Part shown: piece after piece, positions 1 through 5,702 of the stretch
Numbering within the stretch: the stretch's first letter is position 1
How the letters are laid out: each line of letters opens with the position of its first letter
Source: Bacteroidales bacterium
Lineage (GTDB): Bacteria > Bacteroidota > Bacteroidia > Bacteroidales > GCA-2748055
Assembly (NCBI GenBank): GCA_024763595.1
Contig: JANTFK010000037.1
Span: 1-13,904 of the forward strand
DNA length: 13,904 nucleotides
Direction of reading: 5' to 3'
Notes under the pieces: generated by a model
What the model was told of the DNA's origin: nothing
Seen by the model: only the letters and a program-made list of their open reading frames with translations
Databases searched by the model: none
Program-made: the position numbers and the translations under genes

Positions 1-414
1 GGCAGTTGAAGTTGCAGCATCCAGGGAAGGCAGGACCACATCGGCCGGCAGCAGCTCTTTTCTGACAACCGGATCTGAAAAGAGCGACCCGTTGGTCAGT
101 ACTGCAATGGGTAACTCCGGCCGTATTTCTTTAATAAACCCGAGAACCTCGCCCAGGTCCTTATGGAGGGTGGGCTCCCCGTTACCGGAGAAGGTGATAT
201 AGTCAGGATCCGGGTTGTGCTCAAAAAAATGGGAAAGTTCCCTTTTTACTTCAACAGTAGGCACATATTCTGCCCGTTCGAGGGTTAACTTCGTTGTAGC
301 TCCGCACTCACAGTAAACACAATTCATTGAACATACCTTGTGCGGAATCAGGTCCACCCCCAGCGACATACCCAGCCTTCGAGAAGGTACCGGACCAAAA
401 AGATGTTTGTACAT
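1..414 (-). CDS. Radical SAM protein, COG0731-like (3' end cut by window edge)
   Basis: The reading frame is open from an ATG at 414 to base 1, giving 138 codons with no stop, so the C-terminal half is missing. The N-terminus has the signature GPVPSRRLG followed by LGVD, typical of COG0731-type radical SAM proteins. The cluster motif C-x3-C-x2-C is at residues 28, 32 and 35 (CSMNCVYC), with an extra Cys at 37. A GNGEPTLH segment near residue 70 is the Gly-rich SAM-binding strand, and DVVLPSLDA near the cut end is also typical. Such proteins bind a [4Fe-4S] cluster and cleave S-adenosylmethionine to start radical chemistry; the substrate cannot be told. The ATG lies 10 bases after the stop of the DUF89 gene, so it is the last visible gene of the minus-strand operon. 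Family assignment is secure, exact function unknown. Confidence 0.88.
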   Translation of the reverse strand, partial: MYKHLFGPVPSRRLGMSLGVDLIPHKVCSMNCVYCECGATTKLTLERAEYVPTVEVKRELSHFFEHNPDPDYITFSGNGEPTLHKDLGEVLGFIKEIRPELPIAVLTNGSLFSDPVVRKELLPADVVLPSLDAATSTA

Positions 415-424
415 ACCCGGTTTA

Positions 425-1279
425 TTAATTGGTTATTCCCTTTTTAACAATGTATTCACCTTTTTGTGTGCCAAGCTTCTGCGCTATCAAATCACATTTG
501 GTGACCAGCATAAAATAAATGTTTTCGTGGGGTATATCAATCAGCCCTTCCAGGTTACCCTGACCCTTTGAAATGATTACATCCGCCTGATGAAAATGAT
601 CCCGAAACTCCTCTGAAGCCGACTCCCATACCGCTCCCGGAGCGTTATCGCCTGTGGTGATCACACTGGTAATTTTATCAATACCCGTCATCCTGGCATC
701 TTCCATGGTAATATCATTCAACACCACACTTCCCCGTACCACATACACTTTTTGAGGCACGTTAATGGAACTCAGGAACAACTTGTCAAGCACAATCTCA
801 CCACAGTTATCCCCAATATAGAGCAGTGTTTTTGCGTACTCCAGGCTTTTACGCAAACTCACTGAATCATTTACAGCCAGTTCCACATTCATCACCCGTT
901 TGACAGTTTCCATTATATCAAACTGGTACTTCGCTCCAAAGTCGATCACATTGCCGGCTATTGCCAGACGCATAGCTGTATCAAAGGGGTCCGATGAGCT
1001 ATTCACCAATTGCTGAAAAGCAGGATACAAATCCAGCATTTTTCGATTATACTCCTCCTTGATCAACTGATAAGGATCAGGGTTTTGCAGTGCTTCCCGG
1101 ATTATGTGCTGCAATGTTCGTCCCATTACCGGTGGAGATTGTTTATAATCCACCTCCGATAAATATGTTAATAACCGGCGCAGAACCGGCTCTTCAAGCT
1201 GCTCCGGAATCACATCTGTTTCAGCTAGTTTCAGATAACTATTGACTATACAGGGGATACACTCAAATTCAGTCTTCAT
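425..1279 (-). CDS. DUF89 / ARMT1-like metal-dependent phosphatase
   Basis: This 284-residue protein matches the short prokaryotic DUF89 proteins. Residues 7 and 10 form the N-terminal CxxC (ECIPC) seen in archaeal and bacterial members. The metal-binding signature GDNCGEIVLD is at 156-165, a conserved Arg and ND pair follow (R182, N188, D189), and SKGQGNLE is at 237-244, with TKC at 260-262. Characterised DUF89 proteins are Mn- or Ni-dependent phosphatases that remove damaged or overflow phosphometabolites; the substrate here is unknown. The gene starts 13 bases after the NifX-like gene and ends 10 bases before the radical SAM gene, so all three are probably cotranscribed. No convincing ribosome binding site precedes the ATG. 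The start is supported by the family-typical beginning, in which the CxxC lies within the first ten residues. An association with radical SAM and NifX-like proteins hints at a role in cofactor handling (inference). Confidence 0.9.
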   Translation of the reverse strand: MKTEFECIPCIVNSYLKLAETDVIPEQLEEPVLRRLLTYLSEVDYKQSPPVMGRTLQHIIREALQNPDPYQLIKEEYNRKMLDLYPAFQQLVNSSSDPFDTAMRLAIAGNVIDFGAKYQFDIMETVKRVMNVELAVNDSVSLRKSLEYAKTLLYIGDNCGEIVLDKLFLSSINVPQKVYVVRGSVVLNDITMEDARMTGIDKITSVITTGDNAPGAVWESASEEFRDHFHQADVIISKGQGNLEGLIDIPHENIYFMLVTKCDLIAQKLGTQKGEYIVKKGITN

Positions 1280-1292
1280 GGGCCATGTACAG

Positions 1293-1748
1293 TCAGGATC
1301 CTGTTTGGCTACTATTCATTCCGGGAACAGGCGTTTTAAGTATTCCTGAACTGATGGTAAACAGTCTGTATCCGGATGAAGCATTTTCCAGTTCATCCTG
1401 AATCCAGTGCAGATTTTCATTCAACACAGCAATTACCTCATCCGGACTTTCTTTCGTAATCTTTATTGGGATGAAATGCTGGTTAACCATCCGGATATTT
1501 TTCCCAAACTGCCGGGATACCAGGGCATTTACCTTCAATTTTTTCAAATGTTCAATAATGGCATTCCCTTTTTTCCGGGAGCCGTGTTCATGCTCTTCAT
1601 CCAAAGTCTTAAATAAATTGAGCTCCTCGGAAGACCGTACCATCTGACCATCTTCCAAATGATAGATCAGGTACTTATCAGCATCTCCAAAATGCCTGGC
1701 TTCAAACTGATTACTATTACTTACAGCTAACGCAAATCCAATATTCAT
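1293..1748 (-). CDS. NifX/MTH1175-like protein (Nitro_FeMo-Co fold), cysteine-free
   Basis: With a start at 1748 the product is 151 residues. It begins MNIGFALAVS, like the first strand of NifX, NifB C-terminal and MTH1175 domains (PF02579), followed by the usual phosphate-loop-like layout: FEARHFGDADKYLIYHLEDG, a His-containing stretch (HEHG, residues 53-56), a helix NAIIEHLKKLKVNALVSRQFG, and NQHFIPIKI. Relatives bind iron-sulfur or molybdenum-containing clusters, for example NifX, or the orange protein of Desulfovibrio. Here the Cys-Gly-Gly-like segment common in MTH1175 proteins is replaced by SRQFGKN, and the protein has no cysteine at all. An in-frame ATG at 1772 would add eight residues and start 4 bases after the upstream stop; 1748 is preferred because it begins at the domain edge. 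The final 25 residues look unconserved. The assignment is by pattern, without a search. Confidence 0.75.
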   Translation of the reverse strand: MNIGFALAVSNSNQFEARHFGDADKYLIYHLEDGQMVRSSEELNLFKTLDEEHEHGSRKKGNAIIEHLKKLKVNALVSRQFGKNIRMVNQHFIPIKITKESPDEVIAVLNENLHWIQDELENASSGYRLFTISSGILKTPVPGMNSSQTGS

Positions 1749-1776
1749 ATATGATGTTTCTTTTAAATGCATAAAA

Positions 1777-3669
1777 TTATAAATTTCCGGCCAGTTTGTA
1801 AGCCCCCTGGATGGCATCCTGTGCTTTACCGACATGTTCTGCATCACCTGTAAAATAGACCGGTACTGATCCCGCCTTCTCAAAAGGAACATTGCTTTTC
1901 ATACCGGCAGCAATGACTATTTTATCAATTCCGGTGAGTGTTTTTTGCCCTTCCTTACCTGTAATAATTACACGGTCTTCATTGACTTCAACCACTTTGT
2001 GTCCCAGAAAGATCTCCGTCTCCCTGGCCTCCAGCTTCTTAAGGGTCATTGCTTTTTCGATCATCTCCATACCCCGGGCAATTTCTTCCAGCATCTCAAC
2101 AATGATAACCTGATTGCCGGCATCAACAAGCTTTGAAGCCACTTCAATACCGATTAATCCTCCTCCTATAACCAGTACTTTCTGATCCCTGGGAAGTTGT
2201 TCATCATCCAGGAATTCCGTCCAGTAAAATTCATGCAGACCCCTGATTGGCGGAACCGCCGGAACGGCTCCTGTTGCCATAATCACACCATCATAGGCCG
2301 GTGTTGTTACATCTGCCGCCTGGGCCTCCTTATGTATCACATTTATATGATGTGATCTCAAAGCCTCTTCATAATAGGTCACAAGCCGTTTTAAGCTTCC
2401 TTTTTTGGGCGGGAGGTAAGCCAGGTTGAACTGCCCGCCCAGTTTATCCTTTTCAAACAGATCTACCTGGTGTCCCCGCTCATTCAGGGTAATGGCCGCC
2501 TGCATACCTGCAAGTCCACCGCCGATAACTGCATAATGTCCTTTTTTCTCAGCTCCGGTTAATGGCTGATAATCTTTCCCCAGTTCATAGTTCACCACAC
2601 AACCCAGACCGGCCCCACTTTTCACGCCTCCCAGACATCCCTCCGCACAGGCCAGACATGGACGGATAATTCCGGAAACCTGATGAAGGTATTTCCCGGG
2701 AAAATCGGGATCAGCGACCAGGCTTCTGCCCATTGCCAGGTATTCCGCCCCATACTCCCGGATCAGATGATCGATATCTTCTGCGGTATTAATCTGTCCG
2801 ACAAAAATAACCGGAATATGAACCTTACCTTTTATGCCTCCAGCCAGTTCCCAGGTTTTTCCTTTCGGAACAAACATATGCTGAAAGAACCAAGGTGGTG
2901 TCGAACAGGCCGAACCTGCAGAAACATGAATGGCTGCAACACCAAGCCCCTCAAGCTTCAGGGAAAGCTGAATCATTTCATCCAGATGAATACCATCCGG
3001 CACCATCTCATCGCCACTGATCCGGATAATTACCGGTACATCCACAGCACCCATTACCGCCTGGACCACTTCCAGTGGAAAACGGAAACGATTTTCCATA
3101 CTTCCACCGTACGCATCCGTCCGATCATTTACCCCGGGCGAGAGAAACTGTGCCAGCAAATAACCATGTCCCAGTTGCAGTTCAATTCCGTCAAAACCGG
3201 CTTTTACCACCCTTTCAGCCGACGAAACAAACAGCTGAACCACCCGGTCCATCATGGTACGATCCATTATTTGAGGCACTGCACCACCATTCTCACAGGC
3301 GTTCCCTGTAGAGGACCAGAAATAATTACCGGGGAGTCTGGGATTGGCCATTCTCCCCGGATGGTTCAAATGGGCAAAAGCCTTGGCACCATGCTGATGA
3401 ATGGTTACCGTCAGCCTGGAAAGGCCTGCCAGTTTTTTATCATCATCTGCACCCATCTGGGCAGGCAACTCTCTCAGGCCCGCATCCATATAGAATGGTT
3501 CGGGAATAATGGCCCCGATATTTCTGTTTCTTCTTTCATAAAACTTCAAATGCCTTTCTGTCACCACTCCCGTACCATCACTGTATCCCAGTTTCACAGG
3601 AGCCATAATAAACCTGTTCTTCAAATTCAGCATAGCGAATGGCTCTTTAAAACTATTTTCGTTTCTCAT
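1777..3669 (-). CDS. NADH:flavin oxidoreductase / 2,4-dienoyl-CoA reductase-like Fe-S flavoprotein
   Basis: The 630-residue protein has the full FadH-type layout. Residues 1-330 form an FMN-binding Old-Yellow-Enzyme barrel, with HLNHPGR near 100 and GHGYLLAQFLSP followed by YGGSMENR at 167-194. Cysteines 338, 341, 345 and 357 (C-x2-C-x3-C-x11-C) match the [4Fe-4S] site. FAD and NAD(P) Rossmann motifs are GGGLAG near 384 and GGGLIG near 502, with a terminal FTGDAEH segment. Known members reduce 2,4-dienoyl-CoA, enoates, trimethylamine or related substrates, passing electrons from NAD(P)H through FAD and Fe-S to FMN. The substrate here is not predictable; no beta-oxidation genes are nearby. A ribosome site GGGAAGAG (3677-3684) lies 7 bases before the ATG and supports this start, which overlaps the end of the zinc-ribbon gene by 17 bases, suggesting translational coupling. 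Confidence 0.92.
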   Translation of the reverse strand: MRNENSFKEPFAMLNLKNRFIMAPVKLGYSDGTGVVTERHLKFYERRNRNIGAIIPEPFYMDAGLRELPAQMGADDDKKLAGLSRLTVTIHQHGAKAFAHLNHPGRMANPRLPGNYFWSSTGNACENGGAVPQIMDRTMMDRVVQLFVSSAERVVKAGFDGIELQLGHGYLLAQFLSPGVNDRTDAYGGSMENRFRFPLEVVQAVMGAVDVPVIIRISGDEMVPDGIHLDEMIQLSLKLEGLGVAAIHVSAGSACSTPPWFFQHMFVPKGKTWELAGGIKGKVHIPVIFVGQINTAEDIDHLIREYGAEYLAMGRSLVADPDFPGKYLHQVSGIIRPCLACAEGCLGGVKSGAGLGCVVNYELGKDYQPLTGAEKKGHYAVIGGGLAGMQAAITLNERGHQVDLFEKDKLGGQFNLAYLPPKKGSLKRLVTYYEEALRSHHINVIHKEAQAADVTTPAYDGVIMATGAVPAVPPIRGLHEFYWTEFLDDEQLPRDQKVLVIGGGLIGIEVASKLVDAGNQVIIVEMLEEIARGMEMIEKAMTLKKLEARETEIFLGHKVVEVNEDRVIITGKEGQKTLTGIDKIVIAAGMKSNVPFEKAGSVPVYFTGDAEHVGKAQDAIQGAYKLAGNL

Positions 3670-3925
3670 TTAACAACTCTTCCCTGATCATGGTATGGCC
3701 ACATTGGGGACATTTCAGCGTAGTACACTTTATTCCCTGCTGGTGCGGAACTTTTTCACCACACCTGGCACATACACAAAATCCTCCTGTACCATAAGAT
3801 CCTCCTTTATTGCGGCCGCGGCCGCCCCCCAGACCGGCACCCCGTCCGCTACCCATACCTGCACCACGACCACCACCACGGCCCATACCCTGGCCCATAC
3901 CTGAACCTCTTCCAGATCCGTTCAT
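3653..3925 (-). CDS. Small Gly/Arg-rich protein with C-terminal six-cysteine zinc ribbon
   Basis: The product is 90 residues. The first 48 are low-complexity Gly, Arg, Met and Ser (repeats of GMG, GRG and GAGMGSGRG). The rest is a compact ribbon with C50, C52, C55, C67, C72 and C75 (CVCARCG, then KCTTLKCPQCG) and two histidines (61 and 77), likely to bind one or more Zn or Fe ions. Similar small proteins occur beside MTH1175-like, DUF5320 and DUF134 genes in anaerobes (family knowledge from memory, not checked). No strong ribosome site precedes the ATG, but a stop codon lies five codons upstream in frame, which limits longer starts. Its last codons overlap the flavoprotein gene. Role unknown; a metal chaperone or metal-sensing partner is possible. 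Confidence 0.75.
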   Translation of the reverse strand: MNGSGRGSGMGQGMGRGGGRGAGMGSGRGAGLGGGRGRNKGGSYGTGGFCVCARCGEKVPHQQGIKCTTLKCPQCGHTMIREELLNEKRK

Positions 3926-3982
3926 TTTTTCTGAATTTTATCGATTAATACAATTGTTTCCCGACATCTACCGGATTTCCTC

Positions 3983-4369
3983 CTATTTATCAGAGGATGA
4001 ACCGGTGGTATCAGCAAGACGCTTTTCCAATGCCGAAAGCTGATCCTTTAAAACCCTGATCTCGTTCTCAATCAACGTTTTTTCAGATACATCTACAGCA
4101 TTACCAACGTAATAGTTACCTAAGCTGCGGCCATAACCAAAACCGTGTCCTCCACCAAATCCAAATCCACGACCTCCGCCAAATCCACGACCAAAACCGC
4201 CGCCATAACCAAATCCGCGGCCTCCATAGAATTGTCTTCCATATCCGGCGCCACCTCTTGGTGCAACCGTACTGGCATACCCCGGCTGATCATTGCCTAC
4301 ACAATATCCCAGGGCTCTTCCTGTTTTAGGACCGGCACCATCCGGACCTGTTCTGTCACCTCTTGGCAT
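3983..4369 (-). CDS. DUF5320 Gly-rich protein with C-terminal coiled coil
   Basis: Starting at 4369 the product is 128 residues. MPRGDRTGPDGAGPKTGRA followed by GYC is the hallmark beginning of DUF5320 proteins. Residues about 37-82 are repeats of Gly with aromatic residues and Arg (GRGFGYGGGFGRGFGGG and similar), probably disordered. Residues about 95-122 (IENEIRVLKDQLSALEKRL) form a short coiled coil that could drive oligomerisation. There is only one Cys (residue 23). An in-frame ATG at 4411 would overlap the DUF134 gene, but 4369 is chosen because a near-perfect ribosome site lies 4 bases before it and the family motif starts there. DUF5320 genes are commonly neighbours of MTH1175-like and DUF134 genes; their function is unknown. 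Confidence 0.85.
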   Translation of the reverse strand: MPRGDRTGPDGAGPKTGRALGYCVGNDQPGYASTVAPRGGAGYGRQFYGGRGFGYGGGFGRGFGGGRGFGFGGGHGFGYGRSLGNYYVGNAVDVSEKTLIENEIRVLKDQLSALEKRLADTTGSSSDK

Positions 4370-4373
4370 AATT

Positions 4374-4381
4374 ACCTCCTT
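4374..4381 (-). promoter_or_regulatory. Strong ribosome binding site for the DUF5320 gene
   Basis: AAGGAGGT on the minus strand, 4 bases before the ATG at 4369, is the strongest Shine-Dalgarno match in the operon. It fixes the start at 4369 rather than the in-frame ATG at 4411, which would place the first codons inside the preceding gene. Confidence 0.85.
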
Positions 4382-4385
4382 ATTT

Positions 4386-4817
4386 TTATGTACAACATTT
4401 ACCATGGCCAAAATTTCCGGCCAGGTTCATTAATTTCCTTGAACGACATACGGGACATTCCACAATATGCTCCTGAAAACTTATTTTAAACATATGTCCA
4501 CAATCTCTGCACTGGATAATATTCATCCTGAAATGAACAGCTCCCCCTTCGATGGTAAGCATCCTGCCGTAAATGAGGAAATCTGCAATTTTCTTTCTTG
4601 CCTTCTCTATCAACCGTGAAAATGTTGAACGGGATATGCCCATCTCATCAGCTGCCATAGCATGAGAATATCCCAACTGATCAGCAAGCCGGAAGGCTTC
4701 AAACTCATCCAGTGTCAGCACAATCTTCTGCAGCGAATGACCCCTTACCCCTACCGGTTTAAACTCCGAGTACAGGGGAGGCTCATGTACGATTCTGTTG
4801 TATTGCGGTCTTGACAT
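4386..4817 (-). CDS. DUF134 (UPF0251) family DNA-binding regulator with zinc ribbon
   Basis: The product is 143 residues from the ATG at 4817. MSRPQYNRIV, followed by KPVGV and VLTLDEFEAFRLADQLGY, is the DUF134 signature. Residues about 36-85 form a helix-turn-helix like sigma-70 region 4 (AADEMGISRSTFSRLIEKAR). A C-terminal ribbon has C103, C106, C121 and C124 (CRDCG, CPVC), and the protein ends GHGKCC, so it may sense metal or redox state (inference). It is the first gene of the minus-strand block, 16 bases ahead of DUF5320, and is probably its local regulator. An in-frame ATG at 4847 was rejected: it lies upstream of the predicted transcription start, while 4817 matches the family beginning and leaves a leader of roughly 12 bases. 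No ribosome site is visible. Confidence 0.9.
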   Translation of the reverse strand: MSRPQYNRIVHEPPLYSEFKPVGVRGHSLQKIVLTLDEFEAFRLADQLGYSHAMAADEMGISRSTFSRLIEKARKKIADFLIYGRMLTIEGGAVHFRMNIIQCRDCGHMFKISFQEHIVECPVCRSRKLMNLAGNFGHGKCCT

Positions 4818-4833
4818 ATCAATAATTTCAGAA

Positions 4834-4864
4834 CAAAAATAATGCACATATGTGCGTAATGCAA
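4834..4864 (-). promoter_or_regulatory. Bacteroidota-type promoter for the DUF134-led operon
   Basis: On the minus strand TTG (4862-4864), a 20-base spacer and TATTTTTG (4834-4841) give an exact match to the Bacteroidota housekeeping pattern (-33 TTG, -7 TAnnTTTG). Transcription would start near 4828-4830, about 12 bases before the ATG at 4817. No comparable promoter was found further down the block. Confidence 0.7.
4844..4855. promoter_or_regulatory. Palindromic operator candidate inside the promoter spacer
   Basis: GCACATATGTGC is a perfect 12-bp inverted repeat lying between the -33 and -7 elements of the DUF134 operon promoter. A dimeric repressor bound there would block RNA polymerase. 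The DUF134 protein encoded immediately downstream is the obvious candidate ligand (inference). It could also affect the divergent peroxiredoxin gene, whose ATG is 102 bases away. Confidence 0.5.
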
Positions 4865-4957
4865 ATTTTTTTACTATTTTTTAACACATCAGGTTATCAT
4901 CTACCAATATGGAAAATTGTAGTAACTTACAAAAAGTGTTTACCACAAGTTATGATT

Positions 4958-5518
4958 ATGAAAAGATCCATGCTACTTCTGTTACTCATTATGAGTTACC
5001 CCCTTTGTACTTTTGCGCAGATGGTACTGGGTGATATTGTGCCCAATTTTACTGCGGTAGATCAGGATGGAACCAAATGGGTACTGAAAAAAGAACTTAA
5101 GTCGGCCGATTACCTGGTCATCTATTTCTATCCAGCAGCATTTACCGGTGGATGCACAAAACAGGCCTGCAGTTACAGGGACCAGAAGGGAGAACTGGCT
5201 GAAGCAGGCGCCCAGGTGGTCGGAGTTTCAGGGGACACTCCCCTGACCCTTGGCCTGTTTGCCCTTGAACACCAGCTTAATTTCACATTGCTTTCAGATG
5301 AAAACGGGGAGCTCGCAAAACTTTTTGACGTACCGTATGATCAAGGCGGAACCATCAACCGCGAGATCAACGGAAAGTCATTTGACCTGACAAGAGGCAG
5401 TACCATACAAAGGTGGACATTCATCCTTGATAAAAAGGGAACCCTCATTTATAAAGATGCGGAAGTTAATGCTGCAGAAGACAGCCATAAAGTGCTGGAA
5501 TTTCTAACTTCCCTTTGA
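4958..5518 (+). CDS. Exported BCP-type peroxiredoxin (AhpC/TSA family)
   Basis: From the ATG at 4958 the product is 186 residues. Residues 1-20 are a signal peptide (MKRS, then a Leu-rich core, then CTFA before Q21), so the enzyme is probably periplasmic; Cys17 does not sit in a good lipobox. The thioredoxin-fold core carries YPAAFTGGCTKQACSYRD with peroxidatic C66 and a second Cys at 71, the spacing of BCP/PrxQ enzymes that form an intramolecular disulfide. TRGSTIQRWTFILDKKG near 145-161 is typical for the C-terminal half. It would reduce peroxides using a thiol donor; no thioredoxin is nearby. ATGs further upstream (4850, 4952) are in frame, but 4958 gives the proper signal peptide. It is divergent from the metal-type operon and followed by a possible terminator. 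Confidence 0.9.
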   Translation: MKRSMLLLLLIMSYPLCTFAQMVLGDIVPNFTAVDQDGTKWVLKKELKSADYLVIYFYPAAFTGGCTKQACSYRDQKGELAEAGAQVVGVSGDTPLTLGLFALEHQLNFTLLSDENGELAKLFDVPYDQGGTINREINGKSFDLTRGSTIQRWTFILDKKGTLIYKDAEVNAAEDSHKVLEFLTSL

Positions 5519-5529
5519 AGAGGAACAGG

Positions 5530-5561
5530 CCAGCACGCTGTACTGGTATTTTTTATTATTT
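5530..5561 (+). terminator. Possible intrinsic terminator after the peroxiredoxin gene
   Basis: CCAGCACGCTGTACTGG (5530-5546) can fold into a seven-pair stem with one C-A mismatch and a three-base loop. It is followed by a T-rich run (5547-5561) starting TATTTTTTATT. It sits 12 bases after the peroxiredoxin stop. The stem is imperfect and short, so this is moderate evidence. Confidence 0.45.
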
Positions 5562-5702
5562 AGAACGATTCTAATTAATAAGGATAGTTACTCCGGTCTC
5601 CCGGCGGAAATGCAATTTTTTATATTTTGTATTGCCGGCAACTGTGATTCCGGCACAGCTGAAAGTATTGCCAGAGCCCTGTTAACTTTTGAAATTACAA
5701 CT

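Noticed and set aside
2683..3687. 334-codon open frame on the plus strand
   Set aside because: It lies wholly antisense to the well-supported flavoprotein gene, has no recognisable motif, and is a by-product of that gene's codon use.
3810..4043. Pro/Arg-rich plus-strand frame
   Set aside because: It is the complement of the Gly-rich coding repeats on the minus strand; the low complexity explains both the open frame and the apparent repeats.
4145..4260. Short direct DNA repeats resembling a satellite or array
   Set aside because: The repeats encode Gly with aromatic residues and Arg in the DUF5320 protein. They are irregular and coding, with no spacers as in a CRISPR array.
4850..4957. N-terminal extension of the peroxiredoxin from an ATG at 4850
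   Set aside because: The extension overlaps the operator palindrome, shows no conserved sequence, and would bury the signal peptide that starts at 4958.
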